Positions 16,624 to 25,220 are shown, numbered from the stretch's first letter. The stretch: DNA of 64,000 bases from an uncultured Acetatifactor sp. (GCA_910586215.1 CAJUGH010000011.1:1-64000); one strand, 5' to 3'. Numbers and translations: made by a program. Notes: generated from the sequence alone by a model not told the origin.

Positions 16624-17317
16624 TTTTCCGCAGGCTCCTTTCCATGATTTTGATTCCTGCGCTGATGATCAGTACCAGCAGGATATAGATCAAGGCCATC
16701 ACCAGATAAGGAACCATGAACTCATAGGTGTTGCTGCCCATGTAATTGAAAGCCACATACAGATCCGTGGCACCTACAAAGCTTACCACGGAAGTCTCCT
16801 TGACCAGGGCGATAAACTCATTGCCCAGGGTGGGCAGGATGTTCTTCACCGCCTGGGGAATCACGATCTTCACCATGGTGGTTCCAAAGCTTAGCCCCAC
16901 TGCACGCCCCGCCTCCATCTGTCCGTGGTCAACGGACAGGATGCCGCTGCGCATGATCTCCGATATGTAGGCCCCGCTGTTCAGGCCGAATACCAGGATG
17001 GACACCTGGACTCCTGTCATACGTGCCCCCAGCAGCGGCAGCATCACATAGTAGAACACCAGAAGCTGGACCACCATGGGTGTCCCCCGGAACAGTCCCA
17101 CATAGAAACTGCAGAAGCCGTTTAAGATCCTTGGCAGCACCTTATATTTGGGGATCACCCGGGCAGTGGCAATCAGCGTGCCGATCAGGATGCCGATGAC
17201 CAGGCCGGCCACGGCAATAAGGAGGGTGTTCTGCAGCCCCTCCAGCACCCGCACGTAGCCGTTCTGATGGATGAAACTTTCTATAAACCTGTCTACTTTC
17301 TGTGGAAAATTGCCCAT
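16607..17317 (-). CDS. Polar amino-acid ABC transporter permease (HisM/GlnP family)
   Basis: 236 residues with about five helices and the permease consensus EAGRAVGLSFGTTMVKIVIPQ near residue 140, which contacts the ATPase. GGAGGG is six bases before the ATG. The gene sits 180 bases after the binding-protein gene and overlaps the ATPase gene, forming a three-gene amino-acid importer. Substrate cannot be told from sequence. Confidence 0.95.
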   Translation of the reverse strand: MGNFPQKVDRFIESFIHQNGYVRVLEGLQNTLLIAVAGLVIGILIGTLIATARVIPKYKVLPRILNGFCSFYVGLFRGTPMVVQLLVFYYVMLPLLGARMTGVQVSILVFGLNSGAYISEIMRSGILSVDHGQMEAGRAVGLSFGTTMVKIVIPQAVKNILPTLGNEFIALVKETSVVSFVGATDLYVAFNYMGSNTYEFMVPYLVMALIYILLVLIISAGIKIMERSLRKSDRRH

Positions 17318-17365
17318 TGTCCCTCCCTGGCACCGTCCGGTCTGGCTGTATTACGATCCTGCTAT

Positions 17366-17414
17366 ATTCCTGCCATGCCAATGCCGGCACAAGCCACACT
17401 GCCATGGCAGGAAT
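17366..17414 (-). other. Inverted repeat between binding-protein and permease genes
   Basis: Perfect 12-bp arms (17366-17377 and 17403-17414) with a 25-base loop, just upstream of the permease gene. Together with the hairpin at 17455-17480 it could attenuate transcription or stabilise the mRNA. Confidence 0.45.
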
Positions 17415-17454
17415 GTGTTGGTACCTGCCCCGAAAACTATGCATCCACAGCCTG

Positions 17455-17480
17455 TCCCCACCCATCCTGCAGGGTGGGGA
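17455..17480 (-). terminator. Hairpin after the amino-acid binding-protein gene (partial terminator)
   Basis: Perfect 9-bp stem, arms 17455-17463 and 17472-17480, eight-base loop, GC-rich, 17 bases after the stop codon. No T-run, so it likely acts as a leaky terminator or 3' protecting stem that keeps binding-protein levels above permease and ATPase. Confidence 0.5.
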
Positions 17481-17497
17481 TGCCGGATACATGGGTA

Positions 17498-18349
17498 TTA
17501 CTGCAATTTGTTGATGGCCTCCGTGATACATGCCGCAGGTGCGGAGTCAATGATCACATAGTCGATATTGCCGTTGAGCAGGTCCTGGACAGCCAGGGAA
17601 CCATTCTTATAACCCGTTACCTGGGCACCGAAACCCTCAAATCCCCAATCCTCATCGCCTTCTGCATAGAACAGCCCTGTGGTACCGTTCTGGGCACCGA
17701 TCTTTGCGCTGCTGCCCTTTTCCTTGAGAATGGCTTCCACGGAAGCGGCATCCGTGCAGCCGTCAAAATCCTTGTCGTCAGAAGCTACAATCAGCACCTG
17801 GGAGGCATTGTAGTAAGCATCGGAAAAATCCACATACTCCATCCGGTCCTCCCGCACCGTGAGGCCAGCCATGGCAATGTCACATTTCTGCTGTCCCACA
17901 GACAGGCATACTGCCTCAAAGTCCATGTTCTGGATCACCAGTTCCTTATTCAGATATTCCGCAAGCCTGGCTGCGATCTCCATGTCAATGCCATAATAGC
18001 TGTCACCGTCTATGTACTCGAATGGCTCAAAAGAGGCATTGGTAGCCACCACCAGCTGGTCCTTGCTCTCGTCATAGGCCGCTGACTTCACTGCCACCGG
18101 GGTACCATCCCCAAAATAGTGGTCGCAGATCTCCTCAAAAGTGCCGTTCTCATTGATCTCCTTGATAAAGGCATTCACGGATTCCATCAGTTCCGGCTGG
18201 GTCTTGTCCACGCCAAATGCATATTGCTCATCCGTAAGGGCAATGTCAATCACCTTGGCTGTCTTGGAGCCGCCGTCATTCCCGCAGCCTGCCAGTATGG
18301 ATACTGCCATAGCGGCTGCCAGGATTCCTGTCAGTACTTTTTTCATCAT
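17498..18349 (-). CDS. Amino-acid ABC transporter substrate-binding lipoprotein (SBP_bac_3)
   Basis: 283 residues from the ATG at 18349 (GGGAGG eight bases upstream). A second ATG follows immediately. Lipobox LAGC near residue 21 after a short hydrophobic signal. Family-3 hallmarks include FEPFEYIDGDSYYGIDMEIA near residue 80 and CDIAMAGLTVREDR near residue 125, the loop that binds the ligand alpha-amino and carboxylate groups. First gene of the transporter operon. Confidence 0.95.
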   Translation of the reverse strand: MMKKVLTGILAAAMAVSILAGCGNDGGSKTAKVIDIALTDEQYAFGVDKTQPELMESVNAFIKEINENGTFEEICDHYFGDGTPVAVKSAAYDESKDQLVVATNASFEPFEYIDGDSYYGIDMEIAARLAEYLNKELVIQNMDFEAVCLSVGQQKCDIAMAGLTVREDRMEYVDFSDAYYNASQVLIVASDDKDFDGCTDAASVEAILKEKGSSAKIGAQNGTTGLFYAEGDEDWGFEGFGAQVTGYKNGSLAVQDLLNGNIDYVIIDSAPAACITEAINKLQ

Positions 18350-18439
18350 GTTATTTTCCTCCCTTTTCCGGGTCCGATAGTGCATACACTTGCTTCGGAC
18401 CAATGCAGATTTAAGCTGTCCCTATGAATATACTTGCAT

Positions 18440-18468
18440 AATATACCACTGGGTGCATAAAAATGCAA
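18440..18468 (-). promoter_or_regulatory. Promoter of the amino-acid ABC transporter operon
   Basis: Minus-strand TTGCAT (18463-18468) and TATATT (18440-18445) with 17-base spacing, about 90 bases before the binding-protein start and after the helicase gene stop (18486). The -35 overlaps a small TGCAT/ATGCA inverted repeat. Confidence 0.65.
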
Positions 18469-18485
18469 TAGGAAATCTTCTGGTT

Positions 18486-21400
18486 TTAGTGTTTCACTGC
18501 AAAATAATTCATCAGAATATTCTTAATATGACTGTATCTCCTGGCATAGGAACTCTCCACCCGGATCAGCTGCAGGTGATGCTTTTCACAGATGGCATTC
18601 TTCTTCTGGTCCCGGCATCTGACTACCTCGTCCTCAAAATGCTCCTTCCCGTCCAGCTCGATGGCCAACACTGGCAGTTCCTCGCCGCCTCCCTTCTCAT
18701 ACACCACAAAATCGAACCGCCCGGAGTAGAACAGGTCACTACAGTCCGTGTTGTCTCGGAATACCTGGGAGATGGGCACTTCCTTGTGGATCGTAAAGCG
18801 GTTCTGGGAAAGCCAGATATTCTCCAGGGCATGGTTCATATTCTGCAGGAAAGCCTCCTCTGTGGCCGTGCCAAAGGGCTTCACTCCCAGGGCACGGGAG
18901 TATGTTTTCTTCCCTGTGACCTCTGACTCCCCGTTTTTCTTCACATATTCCACCAGCTCATAGAGGTCATCCTCCCCGTCCGTCCCATGGAGTCTTTTCA
19001 GATTCCGGGAATCTGCAAGCACGATCAGCTTCTCCCTGGCCCTGGAGGTAGCCACATTGATCAGCTCCCGGTTGTTCTTCAGCCATTTATAGGTACCCGC
19101 CTGCGTCTGATCCGTGAGAGCCGTGGAGAAGAGTATCACATCCTTCTCGTCCCCCTGAAAAGCATGTACCGTGCCGCATACCACATTGGAGAGCCCTTCC
19201 CGCTCCAGGGCCTCCTCTATAAGCTTTCTCTGGTTCACAAAAGGGGTGATGACTCCCACACTCTTCTCCCGGTGGCTGCCAGCATACTGCAGGATCTCCT
19301 GGATCTCCCCAGGTGCCGTGTTGCGGATGCCGGTCTTTGGGTTCCGCACATCCAGGTATACCAGAGGCTGCGGCTGCACACTGGCAGAACAAATCTGTAG
19401 TCTGGAATTATAGTATTTCCGGTTGTTAAACTGGATGATTTTCTCATGGCACCGGTAGTGGTTGTGCAACAGTACCTCATCACTGACGGCATCACAGGCC
19501 AGATAGGTCTTGTAGATGGAATTCTTCCTGTAATCATATTCCTCCGCCACATGGTATCTCCTGCGCAGCATGTGGTTGGACAGTTCATCCAGCAGGATCA
19601 CCGGATTCAGCTGCTGGGGATCCCCCACCAGCATCAGATTCTCCCCCCGGATGATCGGCACCAGGGACACTGCCGTATTGCACTGGCTTGCCTCATCCAG
19701 GATGGTCATATCAAACACAGGCTCCGGGCTTCCCAGCTTGTGGGCGGAGATACATGTGGTGATGATAATGGGAAACACCTTCTGAAGCTTTTTTACATGT
19801 CTGGTCTCACTCAGGTACTTGGAGAAGGCAATTACCTGCCTGTCTTCCTCCTCTGTCCCATACAGGATTTCCCGCAGATCGCCAAACTCTTCCCCATCCA
19901 GCTTCTTCAGATACCGGGCCGATGTGTAGTATAGATATGTCCACAGTTCTTCCAGGTTGTTGTCCAGAAGCTTTAAGGCATCTGCCTCGGTAATCTCCCC
20001 TGCGCTTTCTATTTTCCGCTGAACCTGTTCCATCTGGCGCCCCTGGAGATCTGCCTGGAAAGGCAGCATAGCCATGGATGGCGCCCTCTTCCCCTGATAC
20101 TCCAGAAGCCTTTGCAGAGTCTCCCTGCGCTCCTTCAGATCCAGTACTTCCTCATATTTTTTTAGAAGCCGGGAAAGTTCCCTGGCCCTTCCAGCCCGCT
20201 CTTCCTTTCTCCGCTCCAGGACACCCTGGAATACCGGAATGGCCCTTGCCTGCCTATGCACATAGCGGATGTATCTCAGAGCCTCCCTCACCTTGTCCAT
20301 ATTCCCCAGACGCAGCACAGGAAAAGGAATCCGCCTGCCATCATATTCCAGTCCTGCCAGCCTGCCGAACACAGTGTCTATGGGATGGTTGTTGTTGGAT
20401 GCAAAGAGCACTGTCCTCTCGTTGAAGAAGGCCGTGATAATGGTATGGATAATGGTGTTGGTCTTGCCAGTGCCAGGTGGCCCCTGTATGTAAGCCACCG
20501 GGTACTTCATGGCATTGTGCACAGCCAGAAGCTGATCCAGATTGATCTGGCGACTCAGAAGGGCAATGGGATATTCCTTCCGCCGGATGGGACGGTTCAG
20601 CAGATCCCCGAAAAATGCCTTGATAGGCACTGTCTCTTTCCCCTGGTTCACCATCTTGATAATAGCTGCGTATTCCCTGTGGAGGTCCAGCGCAATATCC
20701 ATTCCCAGGCCAATGATATAGGGCATGTCATCTACTCCCATGACCTGCCGGGTGTTCCTCATGACACGATCTTTGATCTCCTCCTGGTTCTTCTCAAAAT
20801 CAGCCAGAAGGCCATATTCCTCCCCGTCCAGATATTTCCGGATGCTCTCCTTGTTCTCCCCAAAACGGTATTCCGTACAGATGGTAATCTCCCGGGCAGG
20901 TCTTAGCACCCGGTTCTTTACGTCCAGCTGTAGTTTTCTGCAGGCCAGCACATAAAGCCCCCTGGCCGTATGGATACTGAGCACATTCATGGCAAGCTGC
21001 TGCATCTTCAGCCGCCCCTCATGGTACTCTTTTTCTTCCGACTTGATCTGAAACTGCCTGACTATGGTGCGGAACTGTTCCTCATCCAGCGGATACACCT
21101 CCCCCACAAGGCGTTCCCTGTCCAGAAAGCGGATCAGCCCAAAGTCCGCCTTGTAAGGCACCCCGTCCATGCGGTTGCACATCTCCAGGTAATTCAGTAT
21201 CTTCAAGTTGGCCACATTGTCAAAAAGCCCCCTGTACTTGTGGGCATTCAGGCTGATGTCCCGGACCAGGTCCTCATTCACCGGACAGTAGGAGCCTTCC
21301 ACCACCTGGGAAGACAGAATGGAATCAATGTATATCCTCTCATAAGAATCTGTAGTATACCTTCCAAGATGCAGTCCATCCACGGCAAGGGTACGCCTTG

Positions 21401-21524
21401 CGGGGGACAGGTTCCGGATCCCGATCCAGTAGCTGGTAATCTGCCCCTGGCGGTTCTGATATTCTATTTTCAGCCATTTTCCCTCATGGATAGCCCGGAA
21501 AATATCATGGCAGATGGTATTCAT
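18486..21524 (-). CDS. SF1 (UPF1/DNA2-like) helicase with N-terminal WYL-like and C-terminal DUF2726 nuclease-like domains
   Basis: 1012 residues. Residues about 1-78 resemble a WYL domain (KWLKIEYQNRQGQI and GRYTTDSYERIYIDSI). The superfamily-1 helicase core follows: Walker A GPPGTGKT at 348-355, Walker B DEASQ at 610-614, motif III VGDPQQLNP at 633-641, then NHYRCHEKI, TVHAFQGDEKDVI and VATSRAREKLIV. A coiled-coil-like stretch (about 430-510) is inserted between motifs I and II. The last 80 residues fit DUF2726, a PD-(D/E)xK fold, with FDFVV and the acidic/Lys signature IELDGKEH. Such helicase-nuclease fusions are common in DNA repair and antiphage defence; the exact function is unknown. 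The start has a weak site (AAAGGG). Confidence 0.82.
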   Translation of the reverse strand: MNTICHDIFRAIHEGKWLKIEYQNRQGQITSYWIGIRNLSPARRTLAVDGLHLGRYTTDSYERIYIDSILSSQVVEGSYCPVNEDLVRDISLNAHKYRGLFDNVANLKILNYLEMCNRMDGVPYKADFGLIRFLDRERLVGEVYPLDEEQFRTIVRQFQIKSEEKEYHEGRLKMQQLAMNVLSIHTARGLYVLACRKLQLDVKNRVLRPAREITICTEYRFGENKESIRKYLDGEEYGLLADFEKNQEEIKDRVMRNTRQVMGVDDMPYIIGLGMDIALDLHREYAAIIKMVNQGKETVPIKAFFGDLLNRPIRRKEYPIALLSRQINLDQLLAVHNAMKYPVAYIQGPPGTGKTNTIIHTIITAFFNERTVLFASNNNHPIDTVFGRLAGLEYDGRRIPFPVLRLGNMDKVREALRYIRYVHRQARAIPVFQGVLERRKEERAGRARELSRLLKKYEEVLDLKERRETLQRLLEYQGKRAPSMAMLPFQADLQGRQMEQVQRKIESAGEITEADALKLLDNNLEELWTYLYYTSARYLKKLDGEEFGDLREILYGTEEEDRQVIAFSKYLSETRHVKKLQKVFPIIITTCISAHKLGSPEPVFDMTILDEASQCNTAVSLVPIIRGENLMLVGDPQQLNPVILLDELSNHMLRRRYHVAEEYDYRKNSIYKTYLACDAVSDEVLLHNHYRCHEKIIQFNNRKYYNSRLQICSASVQPQPLVYLDVRNPKTGIRNTAPGEIQEILQYAGSHREKSVGVITPFVNQRKLIEEALEREGLSNVVCGTVHAFQGDEKDVILFSTALTDQTQAGTYKWLKNNRELINVATSRAREKLIVLADSRNLKRLHGTDGEDDLYELVEYVKKNGESEVTGKKTYSRALGVKPFGTATEEAFLQNMNHALENIWLSQNRFTIHKEVPISQVFRDNTDCSDLFYSGRFDFVVYEKGGGEELPVLAIELDGKEHFEDEVVRCRDQKKNAICEKHHLQLIRVESSYARRYSHIKNILMNYFAVKH

Positions 21525-21657
21525 GGTTCGATGTACCCTTTCCGGATTGGTTTTCCCAGCATTTCTGATGCCTTTTCATGACAGTGATGTTCCGCCGGAT
21601 ATCCCGTTCCTATGGGAGCTTATGGAATGTCAGATCTTTCCTTCTGCCCATACGGCA

Positions 21658-21876
21658 TTACCCCCGGTCTGGCTCCCCTGCATTCATGTCTGTGTAGCAG
21701 TCCAGCATTCCTACCGTTTCATTGGCTGGACGGCCATACATATTGCAGCACTTATGAGAGACTTCCCCGCCTCCAGCCTTCTTTTCATCCATCTCTACAC
21801 TCATGCGCACCACACCCGCCTGGGTCTCCTGGTCCAAATGCCTTAGGATCTCTTCCACCAGCTTTTCCTGCTCCAT
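21658..21876 (-). CDS. Small uncharacterised protein with paired cysteines
   Basis: 72 residues from the ATG at 21876, preferred over 21900 because AAGGAG lies nine bases upstream. Acidic N-terminal helix (MEQEKLVEEILRHLDQE), then a C-terminal part with Cys-Cys and a third Cys (HKCCNMYGRPANETVG, LDCYTD). No signal peptide, no family recognised. A good promoter (21933-21961) precedes it, and it lies 133 bases upstream of the helicase-nuclease gene in the same direction, so the two may be co-transcribed. The cysteines could bind metal. Confidence 0.6.
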   Translation of the reverse strand: MEQEKLVEEILRHLDQETQAGVVRMSVEMDEKKAGGGEVSHKCCNMYGRPANETVGMLDCYTDMNAGEPDRG

Positions 21877-21932
21877 AAGTTTGTTCTCCTTTTCCCACAT
21901 GTGTACCAGTCACTGCTTTTACGTCTTCTTTT

Positions 21933-21961
21933 AGTGTAACATCCCATATATGGCTGGTCAA
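21933..21961 (-). promoter_or_regulatory. Promoter before the small Cys protein and helicase gene
   Basis: Minus-strand TTGACC (21956-21961) and TACACT (21933-21938), spacing 17. The 336-base gap 21877-22212 otherwise holds the decayed repeat copy (22003-22105) and the fucI terminator (22112-22158). Confidence 0.7.
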
Positions 21962-22002
21962 GTATTTCGAAAAGCAGTATCTCTTTTCCTGCAAAATCCA
22001 GA

Positions 22003-22105
22003 TTACTGTCCACCCGGATTGCCGCCAGGTGTTTTCACCTGTTCTTTGGGTGACAAACCCGGGACTGTGCGCATCCTGTTGCTGTGAACGGCATCACCGT
22101 GAACA
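22003..22105 (-). repeat. Degenerate copy 3 of the MITE-like repeat
   Basis: Shares the blocks ATTACTGTCCAC, AGGTGTTTTCAC, GGTGACAAACCCG and CACCGTGAAC, in the same order, with the element at 24060-24193. It lacks the central stem and has lost its clear terminal repeats and flanking duplication. Located between the fucI terminator and the next promoter. Confidence 0.6.
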
Positions 22106-22111
22106 ACAAAC

Positions 22112-22158
22112 AAATTCCGGCAGGGCAGCTGCCCCATGCAACTGCCCTGCCGGAATTT
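22112..22158 (-). terminator. Intrinsic terminator of fucI
   Basis: Perfect 17-bp stem (22112-22128 and 22142-22158), 13-base loop, followed in the minus direction by TGTTTGTTG. 54 bases after the fucI stop. Confidence 0.88.
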
Positions 22159-22212
22159 AGTCCTCCATATCCCTTTGCACCTGTCTTTTAGCCATATGAC
22201 GGTATATACCTG

Positions 22213-24006
22213 TTACTTATACATAGGTCCGAAAGTCGCACAGGCCCTGTAATCCTGTCCTTCCTTATCCATACCAAAAGCATTCCATGCGGCGGGACGG
22301 AAGATCTTCTCCTCCTCCACATTGTGCATGCATACAGGGATGCGCAGCATGGAACACATGGTGATCAGGTCTGCGCCGATATGCCCATAACTGATGGCAC
22401 CATGGTTGGCTCCCCAGTTGTTCATCACATCATAGGCACTCTTGAAGGCACCCTTGCCTGTGAGCCTGGGGGCGAACCAGGTGCAGGGCCAGGTGTAGTC
22501 CGTGCGCTTCCACAGAACATCTGTCACTTCCTCCGGCAGCTTCACGGTCCAGCCTTCTGCGATCTGGAGTACAGGACCCAGGCCCTTCACCAGGTTCAGG
22601 CGGATCATGGTCACAGGCATTTCTGCCTCCGTGACAAAGCGGGAAGAATAGCCGCCGCCCCTAAAGTATCCGAAATCAGCTGCGTTCCATGTGGTGGCCT
22701 CCATAATGGCCTTCTGGTCTTCCTCTGTCACTTCATACCAGGGCTTCATGACACTGTTGCCTTCCGCGTCCCTGGCCTGTCCGTTGGCATCCAGGCATGC
22801 CGCACCAGAATTGATCAGATGGATGAAGCCGCCTGCCTCTTTCGCCACGCCATCCAACTCGTACCCAGTGGCTTTCTTCACGGCTTCGGGACTCCAGTAG
22901 GTACGCACATCTGCAAAGATCTGGGCGCGGTTGGTGAGCAGCTTCATGAACAGCATCCCCAGGCCGTTCAGGGTATCGTTCTCTGTGGCCAGCACATACG
23001 GCTCCCTGGCGCCATTCCAGTCAAAGGAAGTATTCAGCATAGCCTCCGGGAAATCGCAGTTGGGATAGAAATCCGTCCACTGTCTCTGTCCCTGGAATCC
23101 TGCTGCGATGGCATTGTGTCCCACCATCTCCTCCTCACGGCCTTCGGGCAGGTTCTGGTTGCCGTTCATCAGATCCTTGATGATACACATCATCTTCACC
23201 ACGAACTCCCAGTCCTTGTCTTTCTCCTCCCTGGTCTTCTGCACAGCCTCCGGATTCTTGTCGAAGCCTTCCTTGCAGTTGGACTTCGTCCAGGCCAGGG
23301 CCTTCTCGTACTCTGCCTGGTCATAGATGCCTTCTGTCATCCGGCGGATGATTTCCACCTCGTCCACGGATTCCACGCGCATGCCCAGATATTCCTCAAT
23401 GAACGCAGGATCGATGATGGAGCCGCCGATTCCCATACAGATGGAACCGATCTGCAGATAGGACTTGCCCCGCATGGTGGCCACTGCCACTGCCGCCCGG
23501 CCAAATCTCAGCAGCTTCTCCTGCACATCCTCAGGGATGGAAGTGTCGTCCGCCTCCTGCACATCATGTCCGTATATGCCAAAAGCAGGAAGGCCTTTCT
23601 GTGCATGGGTAGCCAGCACGGAAGCCAGGTACACCGCACCGGGCCGCTCTGTACCGTTGAATCCCCAGACGCCCTTGATGGTCATAGGATCCATGTCCAT
23701 GGTCTCAGCGCCGTAACACCAGCAGGGTGTCACCGTCAAGGTGATATCCACACCTGCCTTGCGGAACTTGTCTGCGCAGGCGGCTGCCTCCCCCACACGT
23801 CCAATGGTGGTGTCAGCGATCACCACCTTCACCGGTTCCCCATTGGAATAACGCAGGTTCTGTGTAAAAAGCTCCGCGGCCTTTTTCGCCATGTTCATGG
23901 TCTGGTCTTCCAGGGACTCCCTCACCTTCAGATATCCCCTGCGGCCGTCAATTGTGGGGCGGATGCCGATCACCGGATAATCCCCCACCAGTCTGTTTTG
24001 TGCCAT
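22213..24006 (-). CDS. fucI: L-fucose isomerase
   Basis: 597 residues from the ATG at 24006 (AGGAGG eight bases upstream), matching the family length of about 590-600. The frame open further upstream runs into the repeat element and is not coding. Recognised by the N-terminal IGIRPTIDGRRGYLKVRESLE, GFNGTERPGAVYLA near residue 110 and the C-terminal IPVCMHNVEEEKIFRPAAWNAFG. It converts L-fucose to L-fuculose (and D-arabinose to D-ribulose) in the cytoplasm. No fuculose kinase or aldolase gene is in the window, so the gene stands alone. Its leader is interrupted by the repeat at 24060-24193. Confidence 0.95.
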   Translation of the reverse strand: MAQNRLVGDYPVIGIRPTIDGRRGYLKVRESLEDQTMNMAKKAAELFTQNLRYSNGEPVKVVIADTTIGRVGEAAACADKFRKAGVDITLTVTPCWCYGAETMDMDPMTIKGVWGFNGTERPGAVYLASVLATHAQKGLPAFGIYGHDVQEADDTSIPEDVQEKLLRFGRAAVAVATMRGKSYLQIGSICMGIGGSIIDPAFIEEYLGMRVESVDEVEIIRRMTEGIYDQAEYEKALAWTKSNCKEGFDKNPEAVQKTREEKDKDWEFVVKMMCIIKDLMNGNQNLPEGREEEMVGHNAIAAGFQGQRQWTDFYPNCDFPEAMLNTSFDWNGAREPYVLATENDTLNGLGMLFMKLLTNRAQIFADVRTYWSPEAVKKATGYELDGVAKEAGGFIHLINSGAACLDANGQARDAEGNSVMKPWYEVTEEDQKAIMEATTWNAADFGYFRGGGYSSRFVTEAEMPVTMIRLNLVKGLGPVLQIAEGWTVKLPEEVTDVLWKRTDYTWPCTWFAPRLTGKGAFKSAYDVMNNWGANHGAISYGHIGADLITMCSMLRIPVCMHNVEEEKIFRPAAWNAFGMDKEGQDYRACATFGPMYK

Positions 24007-24059
24007 TTTACTTTCCTCCTGTAAAATAAAAATTTCCAGCCTTATATGTCTTTTGTCTG

Positions 24060-24193
24060 TTACTATTCGCTCGTGCCACCGCGAGGTGTTTTCACGTGCT
24101 CCCAGCGTGACAAACCCGAAGCTGTCTCGCGCCAAAATGGGCTGTCCTTGCCTATTTTGTGTGCATAGTTACCGTGAACGGAGTGAACAGTAA
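24060..24193 (-). mobile_element. MITE-like repeat, copy 2, in the fucI leader, with 10-bp flanking direct repeats
   Basis: 134-bp element starting TTACTATTCGCTC and ending GAGTGAACAGTAA, thus with 13-bp terminal inverted repeats (two mismatches). It is flanked by a perfect direct repeat CTTTTGTCTG at 24050-24059 and 24194-24203. In reverse orientation it aligns with copy 1 (15640-15789) along its length, apart from a 14-base gap where copy 1 has its AGGCAAT hairpin. It lies just after the fucI -10 hexamer, so it should be transcribed in the fucI leader. Confidence 0.87.
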
Positions 24194-24209
24194 CTTTTGT
24201 CTGACTACC

Positions 24210-24238
24210 ATTATAAGGGAAAGGCAGTCAAAATACAA
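24210..24238 (-). promoter_or_regulatory. Candidate fucI promoter upstream of the repeat insertion
   Basis: Perfect TATAAT on the minus strand (24210-24215) with TTGTAT (24233-24238) 17 bases upstream. The -35 is poor (3 of 6), suggesting an activator. The predicted start site falls within or next to the right-hand duplication of the repeat. Confidence 0.6.
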
Positions 24239-24256
24239 GCCCGTCAAGATAAACGG

Positions 24257-25135
24257 TTACAAATAAGTACCAAACAGGCTCAACTGCTCATACCCCTCCT
24301 GGGGAAATGCATGCAGATACGCAAATACCTCCTGCACCTGGTGCACCATGTTCCACTTGGCGCAGGTAGCGTGAAACAGTCTCATCAGTTCCCGGTTATG
24401 GTCGCTGGGGATCTCGTAGGCATGCCCGTATTTTCTCTGGTACTCCTCCTTCAGCCCAGGGAAATGACGGTCCATGGCAGCATAGTAATATTCCCTGTTC
24501 CCTTCCCGCATGGTCATCCCCATACCAAAGCAGAGGATTCCGTACACCTTTGCCCGGATGCAGTACTCCAGTATTCCTTCTATGTTCTCCCTGGTATCAT
24601 TAATCATAGGCAGGATGGGGGAGAGCCACACCACTGTGGGAATCCCCTCCTGCCGCAGGATCTCCAGCACTTCGAACCTCCTCCTGGTGGAACAGACCCC
24701 CGGTTCCAGGATCCGGCACAATTCCTCGTCAAAGGTGGTCAAGGTCATCTGCACCACACATTTTGCCTTCCGTTGAATGTCCTTAAGCAGTCCTATGTCC
24801 CGCAGGATCCGGTCTGACTTGGTCTGTATGGCCAGGCCAAACCCATAGGTATCGATCACTTCCAGACACCTGTGGGTCAGTTCCAACTGCTCCTCACAGT
24901 GCATGTAGGGATCACACATGGCACCAGTTCCCACCATGCATTTCTTCTGCCGGGAACGCAGGGCTTTTTCCAGAAGCTCGGGGGCATTGCGTTTCACCTC
25001 AATGTCTTCAAAGTCATGGTGCATCTGGTAGCACCGGCTGCGGCTGTCGCAGTAGATGCAGCCATGGGTACAACCCCTGTACACATTCATGCCATTTCCG
25101 GCAGACAAGATCCCTTTGGCTTCCACAAAATGCAT
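24257..25135 (-). CDS. Radical SAM protein, SplB-like (COG1533 type)
   Basis: 292 residues from the ATG at 25135 (GGGAG five bases upstream); an ATG 12 bases earlier lacks a spaced site. The [4Fe-4S] motif CTHGCIYC (C-x3-C-x2-C) sits near residue 23 in the family context NVYRGCTHGCIYCDSRS. Downstream blocks TKSDRILRD and VQMTLTTFDEELCRILEP are typical of the spore-photoproduct-lyase-like radical SAM family, whose members here are of unknown substrate; true SplB repair enzymes are longer and carry a distinct C-terminal Cys. Divergent from the amidohydrolase gene. Confidence 0.85.
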   Translation of the reverse strand: MHFVEAKGILSAGNGMNVYRGCTHGCIYCDSRSRCYQMHHDFEDIEVKRNAPELLEKALRSRQKKCMVGTGAMCDPYMHCEEQLELTHRCLEVIDTYGFGLAIQTKSDRILRDIGLLKDIQRKAKCVVQMTLTTFDEELCRILEPGVCSTRRRFEVLEILRQEGIPTVVWLSPILPMINDTRENIEGILEYCIRAKVYGILCFGMGMTMREGNREYYYAAMDRHFPGLKEEYQRKYGHAYEIPSDHNRELMRLFHATCAKWNMVHQVQEVFAYLHAFPQEGYEQLSLFGTYL

Positions 25136-25192
25136 CTGTACTCCCATCCTTGTTGCAATCTAATGGAACTTCTGTTGTCACATAACCTTCTG

Positions 25193-25220
25193 TTTACATT
25201 TCCTGTTTTTGTGTTATGAT
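25193..25220 (+). promoter_or_regulatory. Promoter of the amidohydrolase gene
   Basis: TTTACA (25193-25198) and TATGAT (25215-25220), spacing 16, about 85 bases before the start codon on the plus strand. Confidence 0.65.

Noticed and set aside
22324..24024. 566-codon open frame on the plus strand opposite fucI
   Set aside because: Shadow of the fucI codon bias; no family resemblance, His/Leu/Pro-rich composition, no plausible ribosome site.
24007..24135. N-terminal extension of L-fucose isomerase
   Set aside because: It runs into the MITE-like element; the family N-terminus begins at the ATG at 24006.
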